Shown here: one piece after another, positions 45,991-55,617 of the stretch | Layout of the letters: each line of letters opens with the position of its first letter | Position numbering within the stretch: position 1 is the first letter of the stretch | Assembly (NCBI GenBank): GCA_016213325.1 | Contig: JACRAY010000028.1 | Coordinates: 1 to 64,000 of the forward strand | Origin: Burkholderiales bacterium | Lineage (GTDB): Bacteria; Pseudomonadota; Gammaproteobacteria; Burkholderiales; Burkholderiaceae_C | Length of the DNA stretch: 64,000 nucleotides | Direction: 5' to 3' | The notes under the pieces: model-generated | What the model saw: the letters and a program-made list of their open reading frames with translations, nothing else | Databases searched by the model: none | What the model was told of the DNA's origin: nothing | Program-made: the position numbers and the translations under genes

Positions 45991-47511
45991 TCAGGCTTCC
46001 TCGTGCGTGAGCGACAGCCCGATCGCGCCGCGGCGGCGCAGCCACGGGCTCGGGCGGTAACGCGGGTCACCGTACACCGTCTGCATGTTGAACAGCACTT
46101 CGAGGATGTTGGCCGGGCCCCAGCGGTCACCCATCGCCAGCGGGCCCAGCGGGTAGCCGAGGCCGAGCGTCACGGCCGTCTCCAGGTCCTTCGGGCTGCA
46201 GATGCGCTGCTGGCAGATGTCGGATGCGATGTTGACGATGGCGGCCACCACGCGCTGCGTGACGAAGCCGCCCGAGTCGCGGATGACGCTGACGGCCTTG
46301 CCGTCGCGCGCAAAGAGCGCGTGCGCGGCGTCGCGCATGTCGGTGCGGGTCGCAGGATTGGTCGCCAGCACGCGCCGCTTCGTCGCCGCATCATCCACCA
46401 GCATGTCGATGCCGATCGTGCGCGCGGGGTCGAGCCGCTCGACCACTGCGACGGTGGTCACGTCGAAGCCCAGGGGCGCGACCAGCGTCAGCGCGCCTGG
46501 TGAGGGTGACTGGCCGGTTTCCGCCTTGGCCCCCAGGTCCTTCAGAAGCTGCAACAGCTCGGAGCGGCGTGCTGCCCTCGTCGACACCCAGACCGGCGGC
46601 ATTTCGTCGACCACCGGGAGCGGCGGCTCTGCTGGCAACTGCGCCTTGCCGTCGACGTAGCGGTAGAAGCCTTCGCCCGACTTGCGCCCCACCACACCGC
46701 CGGCCAGTCGCTGGGCCGTGATCACGCTAGGGCGGAAGCGCGGCTCGTCGTAGTACTGGCGGTAGATCGACTCCATCACCGGGTGCGACACGTCCAGCGC
46801 CGTCAGGTCCAGCAGCTCGAACGGGCCGAGCCTGAAGCCCGCCTGGTCCTTCAGGATGCGGTCGACGGTGGCGAAGTCGGCGATGCCCTCACCGACGATG
46901 CGCAGGGCCTCGGTGCCGTAGCCGCGGCCGGCGTGGTTGACGATGAAGCCCGGCGTGTCCTGCGCCTGCACGGGGGTATGGCCCATGTCCCGCGCATAGT
47001 CGGCCAGGCCCCGGCACACCGCCGGGTCGGTCTTCAGCCCCGCAATGACCTCGACCACCTTCATCAGTGGCACGGGATTGAAGAAATGGTAGCCGGCGCA
47101 GCGCCCCGGCTGCTGCAGCCCGGCGGCGATGGCCGTCACCGACAGCGATGACGTATTGGTCGCCAGCACGGCGTCGGGCCGCACGATGCTTTCCAGTTCC
47201 GCGAACAGGGACTTCTTGACGTCGAGCCGTTCGACCACCGCCTCCACCACCAGGTCGCATTCGGCCAGCTCGGCAAGGGCAGCCGCCCCCCGCAGGCGCT
47301 GGCGGCAACCCTGGACGGCGGCCGTGTCCATCTTCCCTTTCTCGCGCATCCGGTCCCACTGGGTGGCTATTTCGTCGCAGGCGCGCGCCACGGCGCTGCT
47401 TTGTGTGTCGTAAAGGCGCACGATGCTGCCGGCCTGTGCTGCAATCTGGGCGATGCCTCGACCCATGGCGCCTGCACCCACAATGCCTATGGTTTGGTAA
47501 CGTGTTTGCAT
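45991..47511 (-). CDS. 3-hydroxyacyl-CoA dehydrogenase (PaaH-like)
   Basis: A 506-residue NAD-dependent dehydrogenase. The Rossmann motif IGIVGAGAMGRGIAQIAAQAG is at 8-27. NTSSLSVTAIAAGLQQPGRCAGYHFFNPVPLMKVVE (blocks NTSSLSVT and GYHFFNPVPLMKVVE) contains the catalytic His and its helix. DTPGFIVNHAGRGYGTEAL begins the first C-terminal domain. A second copy of the C-terminal domain (IRDSGGFVTQRVVAAI; LGLGYPLGPLAMGD) extends it to about 500 residues, as in PaaH/PaaC. With the adjacent crotonase it makes a beta-oxidation-like pair, possibly for the products of the box or phenylacetate routes. Confidence 0.93.
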   Translation of the reverse strand: MQTRYQTIGIVGAGAMGRGIAQIAAQAGSIVRLYDTQSSAVARACDEIATQWDRMREKGKMDTAAVQGCRQRLRGAAALAELAECDLVVEAVVERLDVKKSLFAELESIVRPDAVLATNTSSLSVTAIAAGLQQPGRCAGYHFFNPVPLMKVVEVIAGLKTDPAVCRGLADYARDMGHTPVQAQDTPGFIVNHAGRGYGTEALRIVGEGIADFATVDRILKDQAGFRLGPFELLDLTALDVSHPVMESIYRQYYDEPRFRPSVITAQRLAGGVVGRKSGEGFYRYVDGKAQLPAEPPLPVVDEMPPVWVSTRAARRSELLQLLKDLGAKAETGQSPSPGALTLVAPLGFDVTTVAVVERLDPARTIGIDMLVDDAATKRRVLATNPATRTDMRDAAHALFARDGKAVSVIRDSGGFVTQRVVAAIVNIASDICQQRICSPKDLETAVTLGLGYPLGPLAMGDRWGPANILEVLFNMQTVYGDPRYRPSPWLRRRGAIGLSLTHEEA

Positions 47512-47572
47512 TGCAACGATTATCTGTGACGGCCTTCCGGGGTCCTTTGGATCGGGTTACAGTGTGTTACTG

Positions 47573-49687
47573 ATGGATCGCCGACTGCTTCGCCTGCTCG
47601 CGCTGCTCGCGCTGGCGCTGCTGCCACTGCTGGAAGCATCGGCTTTGGGCCTTTCGCGTGTGCGTGGGGCTGTGCTGTTGGGCCGGCCCTTGAACGTCAC
47701 GATCGCGGCCACCGTGGAGCCCGGGGACCCGGACGCGCCCTGTGTCGAGGCCGACGTTTTCCAGGGCGACACGCGTGTGGTCCCGCGCCAGGTGACCACG
47801 CGCTGGGAGCCGGGCGCACCCGGGCAGGGCAACGTGCGCATCACCACCGGCGTGCTGGTGGATGAGCCGATCATCACGCTGTACGTGCGGGTGGGTTGCC
47901 AGAACCAGGTGACGCGGCGCTACGTGTTGCTGTCGGAACAGGTGGCTGAAGCCGAGTCGGCTCCGCTGGTGGCGCCGGTACCTCCGGCACGCTCGGTCCC
48001 GGTCGTTCCTCCGCCCGTTGCACAGTCCGCCCCCCTGGCAGCCGATTCGCTGGTGATCCAGCCGGCGCCGCGTGTGTCGGTGGTGCCGCGGCCCGCCCAG
48101 CCGCCCGCGACGCGCGGGCGCGCACCCACGCGCGCCCCGCAGGCCGCACCCGCGCCTGGGCAGGCGCGCCTGAAGCTCGAGCCCCTGGACCTGCGCTACG
48201 AGCCGGAACCCGCCCTGAAGTCCACGGGCAAGCTGGTCGCCCAGCCCACCGCCAACGAGGAGCGCCGCCGCCAGGCAGCCGCGCTCTGGCGCGCGATCAC
48301 GCAGGGACCTGAAGAGACCGTGCGCAACAGCGAACGCATCGCGCTGCTCGAACGCGACATGCGTACGCTGGGCGACCTGACGAAGCGCAACGTCGCAGCG
48401 CTGGAACTGATGCGCGAGCAGACCGAAAAGGCCCGCGGCGAACGCAACATCATGACCATGGTGGCGATCCTGCTGGCGCTGGTGATCGCGGGCGGTGCCG
48501 TGGCCGCGGCGTGGATCCTGCGGCGCGGCACGCATCCGTCGGTGGCCTGGTGGGGCCGCCGCGAAGCGGCGGACAGCGACTACGACGCCGACGATGCACC
48601 CGCGCGCATGCCGCCGGCCCCCGCACCGGCCCACAAGGCAGCAGCGGCGGCGGCGGCCGCCGCCGCGGCCGCCGCCGCCGCAGGCGAGCGCGACGAAGTG
48701 GCCGAAGCCTCCGACTCGCAGCCGCCTTCGTCTTCCCGGTCCATGGCGCCGATACCGCCCAAGCCGGCTTCCAGCCGCTGGGCCAATTCCGACTTCCAGG
48801 GCAGCCTGCCGGGGAGCGGGTCGCGCATGCTCAAGGCCGAGGAGCTGATCGACATCCAGCAGCAGGCCGACTTCTTCCTGTCCATCGGGCAGGTCGACCG
48901 GGCGATCGCCGTGCTCGAGACCCACCTGCAGCAGCAAAGCGAGACCAGCGCGCTCGCGTGGTTCGACCTGCTGGACATCTACCACGACATCGACCAGCGC
49001 GACGACTACGAGCGCATCCGCGAGGGCTTCCAGGACCGCTTCAACGCGCACGTGCCGGAGTTCGACGATTACCGTTCGGAGCAGGGTGGCCTGGAAGACT
49101 ACAGCCGCGCGATGTCACGCATCATGACGTTGTGGCCGGGGCGCCGCGTGCTGGAGGTCATCGAGGACTCGCTGCTGCGCCGGCCCGACACGGACGACAG
49201 CGAAACCTTCAGCCTGGAGGCCTACCGCGAGCTGGTGCTGCTGTACAACATCGCCAAGGAACTGGCGCAGGAGGAAGACCGCGAGGAACGCGAGGAGCCG
49301 GGCGAGACCGCACCGTCGCCGCTCATGCCCGACATCGCGCCCTCGCGCTTCGGCGAAACGCAGCGCATGGGCTTGGTGATCGCGCCGCCGCCGGCACCCG
49401 AGGTCCCCCAGGGCCCCCTGCTGGGCGACGAGTTCCTGTGGCGCCCCGCCGGTGCGCAGGCCGGCGTGGACATCGACCTCGACATGTTCGCCGACGCCGG
49501 CGAGCCGGCGCTCGATTTCGACGAAGAGGCCGGGTCCGCGCAGGAGGCTGGGAGCGACGAATTCGACCTGGTGCTCGACTTCCCCGAAGCGGCGCCGCCG
49601 AACTCCTCGCCGCCTGCACCGCCGCCGTCGTCGACGCCGGCTCCGCTCATGGATCTCGACTCGCTGGACTGGCGCTCGATCCGCTGA
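47573..49687 (+). CDS. FimV/HubP-like membrane protein (copy 2)
   Basis: Length 704 residues from ATG 47573; a GTG three codons earlier is an alternative start. Signal peptide (LLRLLALLALALLPLLEASA), then the FimV-type domain LGRPLNVTI, CVEADVFQGDTR and LYVRVGCQNQVTRRYVLLSEQ, near-parallel to the copy at 8808. A transmembrane span is at about 292-316. A 15-residue polyalanine tract is at 356-370, followed by a TPR-like FimV region (LIDIQQQADFFLSIGQVDRAIAVLE) and an acidic, Pro-rich tail. It is divergent from the 3-hydroxyacyl-CoA dehydrogenase gene and overlaps the end of the MFS gene by 41 bases. Role: probable polar organiser or cell-envelope scaffold. Confidence 0.82.
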   Translation: MDRRLLRLLALLALALLPLLEASALGLSRVRGAVLLGRPLNVTIAATVEPGDPDAPCVEADVFQGDTRVVPRQVTTRWEPGAPGQGNVRITTGVLVDEPIITLYVRVGCQNQVTRRYVLLSEQVAEAESAPLVAPVPPARSVPVVPPPVAQSAPLAADSLVIQPAPRVSVVPRPAQPPATRGRAPTRAPQAAPAPGQARLKLEPLDLRYEPEPALKSTGKLVAQPTANEERRRQAAALWRAITQGPEETVRNSERIALLERDMRTLGDLTKRNVAALELMREQTEKARGERNIMTMVAILLALVIAGGAVAAAWILRRGTHPSVAWWGRREAADSDYDADDAPARMPPAPAPAHKAAAAAAAAAAAAAAAGERDEVAEASDSQPPSSSRSMAPIPPKPASSRWANSDFQGSLPGSGSRMLKAEELIDIQQQADFFLSIGQVDRAIAVLETHLQQQSETSALAWFDLLDIYHDIDQRDDYERIREGFQDRFNAHVPEFDDYRSEQGGLEDYSRAMSRIMTLWPGRRVLEVIEDSLLRRPDTDDSETFSLEAYRELVLLYNIAKELAQEEDREEREEPGETAPSPLMPDIAPSRFGETQRMGLVIAPPPAPEVPQGPLLGDEFLWRPAGAQAGVDIDLDMFADAGEPALDFDEEAGSAQEAGSDEFDLVLDFPEAAPPNSSPPAPPPSSTPAPLMDLDSLDWRSIR
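48638..48682 (+). repeat. GCN trinucleotide tract coding for 15 alanines
   Basis: Fifteen successive Ala codons (GCA, GCG, GCC) in the FimV-like gene, including a self-complementary GCGGCGGC/GCCGCCGC core. Such tracts can vary in length by slippage and would do so in frame. Confidence 0.85.
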
Positions 49688-50873
49688 AGGCGCTCGCCGA
49701 CAGGCGCGTGGCCCGCACGCTCAGCGCGATGGCGAGCAGCATCCCGGCGGCACCGGCCCAGTGGAGGTCGTCCATGCCCCCGCGTGCGATCAGCCAGCCG
49801 CCTGCCGCAGCCCCGATCGCCTGGCCTGCATACATGCCGGCGGTGTTCAAGGAGATCGAGCCGGAGGCCAGCGACGGCGCCAGCGCCACCAGCCGCGCCT
49901 GCTGGGCGGAATTGGTGGAGAAGCAGCCCAGCGACCACGGCAGGCACACCAGGGCCGCCAGCACCAGCGAGTTGCCGAGCGGGAACACGAGCAGGCTCGC
50001 CGCCATCATCACCAGGCCCGCCAGCACCGCGCGGTCGGCGCCGGTGCGCTCGATCCAGTGCGACATCACGGCGTTACCGGCGAAGCCGAACACGCCGAAC
50101 CACATGAACAGCAGGCCCAGCTCGCCGGGCGTGATGCCGATGCGCTCCTTGAAGTAGGGCGCGAAGTACGAGAACAGCGTGAACTGCCCGGCCGCCGACA
50201 GCACCGTGACGCCCAGGCAAAGCATCAGCGGCTGCGAGCGGAACACCTCGGCCCAGGCGGCGGTGGACAGCGGCGGCAAGCGTACCCCCGAGGGCATGGT
50301 TCGCCACACCCACAAGGCGCTGGCGAGTGCCAGCACGCCGACGAGGACGAAGGCACTGGCCCAGCCGAGCGTGCCGCCCATGTAGGCCGCCAGCGGCATG
50401 CCGAGGACCGACGCCACCGACCAGCCGATGAAGATGAACGTGATGGCGCGCCCGCGCAACCTGGGCGGCACCAGCAGGCCGACGCAGGCAGCTGCCTGGG
50501 GGGTGAAGATGGCCGGCGCCACCATCGAGATCACCCGCAAAGGCAGCAGCGTCTCGAAGGTCGGTGCCAGCGCGCTCGCCAGGTGCAGCAGGCCGTACCA
50601 CACGAGCGCGAGCGTGAGCAGCCAGCGCCGGTCCACTGCGCCGACGACCGCCGCGCAGGCGGGTGCCCCTATCGCCATCAGCAGGGCTGCCAGCGAAATG
50701 AGCTGGCCCGCCACCGCCACCGGGACGTGCAGCGACGAGCTGATGTCGTTGAGCGTGCCCGGCACCACCATCACGCCGGTGCCGATCACGAAGTTGCCGG
50801 CCAGCAGCGGCCAGACGACGCGCGGCAAGCGGACCGCGTGCGCCTTGTCGTCGCGCGGGCTGTCTTCGCCCAT
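49647..50873 (-). CDS. MFS transporter
   Basis: A 408-residue, 12-span major facilitator protein. Motif A-like loop GAVDRRWLLTLALVWYG lies between spans 2 and 3, and a second RLRGRAITFIFIGWSVASVLGMPLAA carries the drug:H+ antiporter-1 (ARAF/PbuE-like) style. Substrates of this group are arabinose, purines or drugs; the cargo cannot be told from sequence. Its stop is inside the end of the convergent FimV-like gene. It follows the 2-hydroxyacid dehydrogenase by 4 bases. Confidence 0.88.
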   Translation of the reverse strand: MGEDSPRDDKAHAVRLPRVVWPLLAGNFVIGTGVMVVPGTLNDISSSLHVPVAVAGQLISLAALLMAIGAPACAAVVGAVDRRWLLTLALVWYGLLHLASALAPTFETLLPLRVISMVAPAIFTPQAAACVGLLVPPRLRGRAITFIFIGWSVASVLGMPLAAYMGGTLGWASAFVLVGVLALASALWVWRTMPSGVRLPPLSTAAWAEVFRSQPLMLCLGVTVLSAAGQFTLFSYFAPYFKERIGITPGELGLLFMWFGVFGFAGNAVMSHWIERTGADRAVLAGLVMMAASLLVFPLGNSLVLAALVCLPWSLGCFSTNSAQQARLVALAPSLASGSISLNTAGMYAGQAIGAAAGGWLIARGGMDDLHWAGAAGMLLAIALSVRATRLSASAFSGSSASPASRDP

Positions 50874-50877
50874 GCAG

Positions 50878-51885
50878 CTAGCGCCGCACCTGCAATGCGC
50901 CCGGGTTGACGATGTTGGTGGGGGTGCCCCGGATGAAGTTGACGACGTTGTCGAAGGCCGCGCCGAAGTACAGCTCGTAGCTCTCCTGCTCCACGTAGCC
51001 GATGTGCGGCGTGCAGATGCAGTTCTCCAGCCTGAGCAGCGCGTGCCCCTGCAGGATGGGTTCGCTCTCGAAGACGTCGATCGCCGCCATGCCCGGCCGC
51101 CCGCGGTTCAGGCCGGCGATCAGGGCCTCGGGCTCGATCAGCTCCGCGCGCGAGGTGTTCACGAGCAGCGAAGTCGGCTTCATCAGGGCCAGGTCATCGA
51201 GCCGCACGATGCCGAAGGTTTCGTCGTTCAGCCGCAGGTGCAGGCTGAGGACGTCGCTTTCGGTGAACAGGGCCTCGCGGCTGGCAGCCGCCTCGAAGCC
51301 GTCGGCAATGCACTTGTCGCGCGACTGCTGGCTGCCCCACACCATCACGCGCATGCCGAAGGCCTTCCCATAGCCCGCCACCAGCTGGCCGACCTTGCCG
51401 TAGCCCCAGATGCCCAGCGTCTTGCCGCGCAGCACCATGCCGAGCCCGAAATTGGCGGGCATCGAGGCGGCTTTCATGCCCGACTGCTGCCACGCGCCGT
51501 GCTTGAGGTTGGCCACGTATTGCGGCAGGCGCCGCATGGCCGTCATCGTGAGCGCCCATGCCAGTTCGGCCGGGGCGACCGGCGAGCCCACGCCCTCGGC
51601 CACCGCAATGCCGCGCTCGGTGCAGGCTTCGATGTCGATGTGCGAGCCGACCCGGCCGGTCTGGGCGATCATCTTCAGCCGCGGCAGCTTTTCGATGAGC
51701 TGGCGCGACAGGTGGGTGCGTTCGCGGATGAGCACGATCACGTCGGCATCGCGCAGCCGCACCGACAGCTGCCCGATCCCCTTGACCGTGTTGGTATAGA
51801 CCTTCGCAGGAAAGGCTTCCAGCTTGGCGGCGCATTGGAGCTTGCGCACCGCATCCTGGTAGTCGTCGAGGATCACGATGTTCAT
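50878..51885 (-). CDS. D-2-hydroxyacid dehydrogenase family protein
   Basis: A 335-residue NAD-dependent dehydrogenase of the phosphoglycerate dehydrogenase type. The Rossmann motif GIWGYGKVGQLVAGYGKAFG is at about 150-170, with VWGS as the NAD-specific end of the second strand. The catalytic triad is visible as NTSRAELIE (Arg), DVFESEP (Glu) and CTPHIGYVEQESYE (His). It starts MNIVILDDYQDAVRKL. Substrate unknown. It is the first gene of a two-gene unit with the MFS transporter. Confidence 0.92.
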   Translation of the reverse strand: MNIVILDDYQDAVRKLQCAAKLEAFPAKVYTNTVKGIGQLSVRLRDADVIVLIRERTHLSRQLIEKLPRLKMIAQTGRVGSHIDIEACTERGIAVAEGVGSPVAPAELAWALTMTAMRRLPQYVANLKHGAWQQSGMKAASMPANFGLGMVLRGKTLGIWGYGKVGQLVAGYGKAFGMRVMVWGSQQSRDKCIADGFEAAASREALFTESDVLSLHLRLNDETFGIVRLDDLALMKPTSLLVNTSRAELIEPEALIAGLNRGRPGMAAIDVFESEPILQGHALLRLENCICTPHIGYVEQESYELYFGAAFDNVVNFIRGTPTNIVNPGALQVRR

Positions 51886-51983
51886 GGCCACCCATTGTGC
51901 CTTGGGCCAATCAACCCGTGCCCCGCAGGCTGCGTCCGCAAGCGATAGCATCGCGGCTTCACGAACCCCAAGAGGAAGACCCG

Positions 51984-52505
51984 ATGCCCATCTCCATGTA
52001 TTCGGCCAGCGTGCCGGCCTTCCAGCACTCGCTGCGCAACCTTGCGCACATCCTCGACAAGGGCGAGGCGCACGCACAGGCGCGCAAGATCGACCCGTCG
52101 GTGTTCACGCAGTACCGCCTGGCGCCGGACATGCTGCCCTTCACCCGGCAGGTCCTCATCGCGTGCGATGGCCCGAAGAACGCGGTCGCGCGAATCTCCG
52201 GCGTCGAAGCGCCGAAGTTCGAAGACAACGAAACCACGTTCCCCGAGTTGAAGGCGCGGGTCCAGAAGGCACTGGACTACCTGGCGAGCGTGCCGGCCGG
52301 CGCGCTGGACGGCACGGAAGACAAGGACATCACGTTCCCGGTGGGCCGCGACAAGACCCGCACGATGAAGGCCGAGGCCTACCTCAAGCACTGGGTGCTG
52401 CCCAACTTCTTCTTCCATATCACCACCGCCTACGCCATCCTGCGGCACAACGGCGTGGAGCTGGGCAAGTCCGACTACCTGGCCGGCGGCAACCCAGGTT
52501 TCTAG
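51984..52505 (+). CDS. DUF1993 family protein
   Basis: A 173-residue protein of the DUF1993 family, related to the DinB-like four-helix group. It begins MPISMYSASVPAFQHSLRNL behind AAGAGGAAG. Conserved blocks are DMLPFTRQVLIACDGPKNAVARISG, TFPELKARVQKALDYL and LPNFFFHITTAYAILRHNGVELGKSDYLG-like (LGKSDYLAGG). Function is not established. It is divergent from the 2-hydroxyacid dehydrogenase, and its stop TAG overlaps that of the small lipoprotein gene on the other strand (CTAG). Confidence 0.9.
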   Translation: MPISMYSASVPAFQHSLRNLAHILDKGEAHAQARKIDPSVFTQYRLAPDMLPFTRQVLIACDGPKNAVARISGVEAPKFEDNETTFPELKARVQKALDYLASVPAGALDGTEDKDITFPVGRDKTRTMKAEAYLKHWVLPNFFFHITTAYAILRHNGVELGKSDYLAGGNPGF

Positions 52506-52666
52506 CCGGCGGGGCGGCAGCCGTTGCGGCGGCCGATGTTGGAGCCTGTCTGGGGCTCCTCCGCCGAGCACTTCGGCGCGGGCTGCTGGGTGGCCGTGGA
52601 AGTTTCGGGGGCGGTGGCGCAGGCGGCGAGCAGGGCTGCGGCCAGTGCGAGGAGCGTCGTTCTCAT
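52502..52666 (-). CDS. Small lipoprotein
   Basis: A 54-residue protein, MRTTLLALAAALLAACATAP, with a lipobox LLAAC, so the mature form is a lipidated peptide of about 38 residues. It is Thr/Pro-rich with two further cysteines (KCSAEEPQTGSNIGRRNGC) that could form a disulfide. The ribosome site AAGGCAG is weak but well placed. Similar tiny proteins with SNIxRRxxC tails recur in betaproteobacteria; function unknown. Confidence 0.75.
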   Translation of the reverse strand: MRTTLLALAAALLAACATAPETSTATQQPAPKCSAEEPQTGSNIGRRNGCRPAG

Positions 52667-52753
52667 GGGACTGCCTTGTCTATACAAGCCCGCAACCGCT
52701 GCGGGACGCGCGAGTGTAGGTGACCCGCGCGCGCAGGCAGCTGCGGGTTTTCC

Positions 52754-53041
52754 TCAGCGCTGGGCAGCTTCGATCGCAGCCAGGCGCTCGAGCTCGGCAC
52801 ACACGTCGGCCATGCGACCGGAGATCACCATGCGCCCCGCGCAAGGTGCCGCGCGCGGTCCGTCGAACACGCGCACCACGCGCAACGGGCGCACTGCGGG
52901 CCGCACCACGGATGCCGCGCGCACGGCGGGTGCCGGGACGCCGGCAGCGTCATTGCGCGCGGGCCTGTCGAGCAGCCATGCCGCCAGCGACTGGAGCGGT
53001 GCGAAAAATGCGTGGGCGGGAAGTGAGATTGCGCTTGCCAT
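52754..53041 (-). CDS. Hypothetical protein downstream of lexA
   Basis: A 95-residue, Ala/Arg-rich protein starting MASAISLPAHAFFAPLQSLAAWLLD. No signal peptide is clear; residues 8-25 could be amphipathic. The C-terminal MADVCAELERLAAIEAAQR is helical. It follows lexA by 107 bases on the same strand. In other bacteria the gene after lexA is often an SOS cell-division inhibitor, but I see no SulA motif and do not assign that role. The frame continues far upstream only as antisense of asparaginase and lexA. Confidence 0.55.
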   Translation of the reverse strand: MASAISLPAHAFFAPLQSLAAWLLDRPARNDAAGVPAPAVRAASVVRPAVRPLRVVRVFDGPRAAPCAGRMVISGRMADVCAELERLAAIEAAQR

Positions 53042-53148
53042 GTGGACTCCTGGGGTGGAATGGAACACGGCAGGATTCGCGGGGAGGTCCTTCGCCGCAG
53101 GGTGATGGGTCTGTGCCATACGCCTGCCACCTGCGGCGGGACCGGGGG

Positions 53149-53817
53149 TTACATCAACATCGTGTTGCGGATGAGGCCGACTGCGATGCCTTCGATTTCG
53201 AACGGCTCGCCCGGCTCCACCACGATCGTCGGGTAGTCGGGGTTTTCGGGGTGCAGCTCGATCAGGTGCTTGTTGCGGCGGAAGCGCTTGACGGTGACTT
53301 CGTCGCCGAGGCGCGCCACGATGATCTGGCCGTTCTTGGCTTCCTTGCTGGACTGCACGGCGAGCAGGTCGCCGTCCATGATGCCGGCGTCGCGCATCGA
53401 CATGCCGCGCACCTTCAGCAGGTAGTCGGGCCGGCGCTGGAACAGGCCGCTTTCGACGTAGTACGTCTGGTCGATGTGTTCCTGCGCGAGGATGGGCGAA
53501 CCCGCTGCCACGCGGCCGATGAGGGGCAGTGCTATGGGCAGTTGCAGGGGCAGGTCGAACTGCTTGAAGCGTGACTCGTGGATCGAGCGCAGCGTCTCGC
53601 TTTTCAGCCGGATGCCGCGCGACGTGCCGCTCACGAGCTCGATGACGCCCTTGCGCGCCAGCGCCTGCAAATGCTCTTCGGCCGCGTTGGCGGACTTGAA
53701 GCCGAGCTCTGCCGCAATCTCGGCGCGAGTGGGTGGTGCCCCTGTGCGTGCAATGGCGCTCTGGATCAGGTCCAGAATCTGTTGCTGCCGGGCGGTGAGC
53801 TTGGGCGAGTCCATCAT
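53149..53817 (-). CDS. lexA: LexA repressor
   Basis: The SOS repressor (222 residues). Winged helix at about 1-70 ([44 protein letters not shown] as blocks). The self-cleavage bond is Ala-Gly in GRVAAGSP near 100, the catalytic Ser is in [18 protein letters not shown] and the catalytic Lys in DEVTVKRF. RecA-stimulated autocleavage is therefore expected. A consensus LexA box lies about 45 bases upstream, for autoregulation. A second Met at codon 2 is an alternative start; AGGAG is better spaced for the first. Confidence 0.96.
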   Translation of the reverse strand: MMDSPKLTARQQQILDLIQSAIARTGAPPTRAEIAAELGFKSANAAEEHLQALARKGVIELVSGTSRGIRLKSETLRSIHESRFKQFDLPLQLPIALPLIGRVAAGSPILAQEHIDQTYYVESGLFQRRPDYLLKVRGMSMRDAGIMDGDLLAVQSSKEAKNGQIIVARLGDEVTVKRFRRNKHLIELHPENPDYPTIVVEPGEPFEIEGIAVGLIRNTMLM

Positions 53818-53858
53818 GGAAGGGCACTCCTGAGGCGGCCTGTCTTAATATCCAGTAC

Positions 53859-53874
53859 CTGTATTTTTGAACAG
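53859..53874. promoter_or_regulatory. LexA box
   Basis: CTGTATTTTTGAACAG matches the CTGT-N8-ACAG operator exactly. It lies between divergent lexA and the asparaginase gene, ending 17 bases before the chosen asparaginase start, so both could be SOS-controlled. Confidence 0.9.
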
Positions 53875-53891
53875 TTTTGAAGGAAGCGCAA

Positions 53892-54827
53892 GTGATTGGC
53901 CGAAAAATCGTCGTGCTCGGGACCGGCGGGACCGTCGCGGGGCGCGCTGCCAGCGCCACGGACAACCTCGCGTACACAGCCGGGCAGGTTGCCGTGGCCG
54001 ACCTGCTGCACGGCGTGGCGCGGCCCGCGGGCTTCGAGCTGCTGGCCGAGCAGGTGACGCAGGTCGACAGCAAGGACATGGACTTCGAGGTGTGGCGCAT
54101 CCTGGCGTTGCGCTGTGCCCACTGGCTGGCGCAGCCCGAAGTGGCGGGCGTGGTGGTGACCCACGGCACCGACACGATGGAAGAGACGGCGTTCTTCCTG
54201 CATTGCGTGCTCGCGCCCGCGCGCCCGGTGGTCCTTACCGGCGCCATGCGGCCCGCCACCTCGGTGACGGCCGACGGCCCGCGCAACGTGGCGGACGCGC
54301 TGGCCGTCGCCGCGACCGCCGGCGCCCAGGGCGTGGTCGTGGTGTTCGCGGGGCAGGTGCATGCCGCAGCCGAGGTAGCGAAGACGCATGCGCACCGCCT
54401 CGAAGCGTTCGGTTCGGGCGAGAGCGCGCCGCTCGGCCTGGTCGACGAAGGCGGCGTGCGCATGGCACACCCGTGGCCCGCCGGCGACAGCGCCCAGGCG
54501 CGCAGCCTGCTGCAGCGCGTGGCCGCAGCGCCGTCCTGGCCGCGCGTGGAGATCGTGATGAACTACGCCGGTGCAGGACCGGGCATCGTCGAAGCACTGG
54601 TGAAGCAGGGCGTGCGCGGCATCGTGGCCGCAGGCACGGGCAACGGCACGCTGCACCGCTCGCTGGAAGAGGCGCTGGTGCAGGCGCAGTCGGCAGGCGT
54701 GGCCGTCGTGCGCAGTACCCGCTGTGCAATGGGTTCGGTGGTGCCGCACGCGCGGGATCGCCTGCCGCACTCGCCGCTGCCGCCGGTGAAGGCGCGGGTG
54801 GCGCTGATGCTCGAGCTGCTGGCCTGA
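53892..54827 (+). CDS. L-asparaginase (type II-like)
   Basis: A 311-residue asparaginase hydrolysing Asn to Asp and ammonia. I use GTG 53892 because AAGGAAG stands 6 bases before it. The catalytic threonines are in VLGTGGTVAGR and VVTHGTDTMEETAF, with GAMRPATSVTADGPRN (Asp-Lys region variant) and NYAGAGPG following. There is no signal peptide, so the enzyme is cytoplasmic. The start almost touches the LexA box. It ends 3 bases from adk (convergent). Confidence 0.9.
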   Translation: MIGRKIVVLGTGGTVAGRAASATDNLAYTAGQVAVADLLHGVARPAGFELLAEQVTQVDSKDMDFEVWRILALRCAHWLAQPEVAGVVVTHGTDTMEETAFFLHCVLAPARPVVLTGAMRPATSVTADGPRNVADALAVAATAGAQGVVVVFAGQVHAAAEVAKTHAHRLEAFGSGESAPLGLVDEGGVRMAHPWPAGDSAQARSLLQRVAAAPSWPRVEIVMNYAGAGPGIVEALVKQGVRGIVAAGTGNGTLHRSLEEALVQAQSAGVAVVRSTRCAMGSVVPHARDRLPHSPLPPVKARVALMLELLA

Positions 54828-54830
54828 CCG

Positions 54831-55586
<756 letters not shown>

Positions 55587-55617
55587 TTACACGCCGCAGG
55601 AAGCGCCAAGCGCGCCG

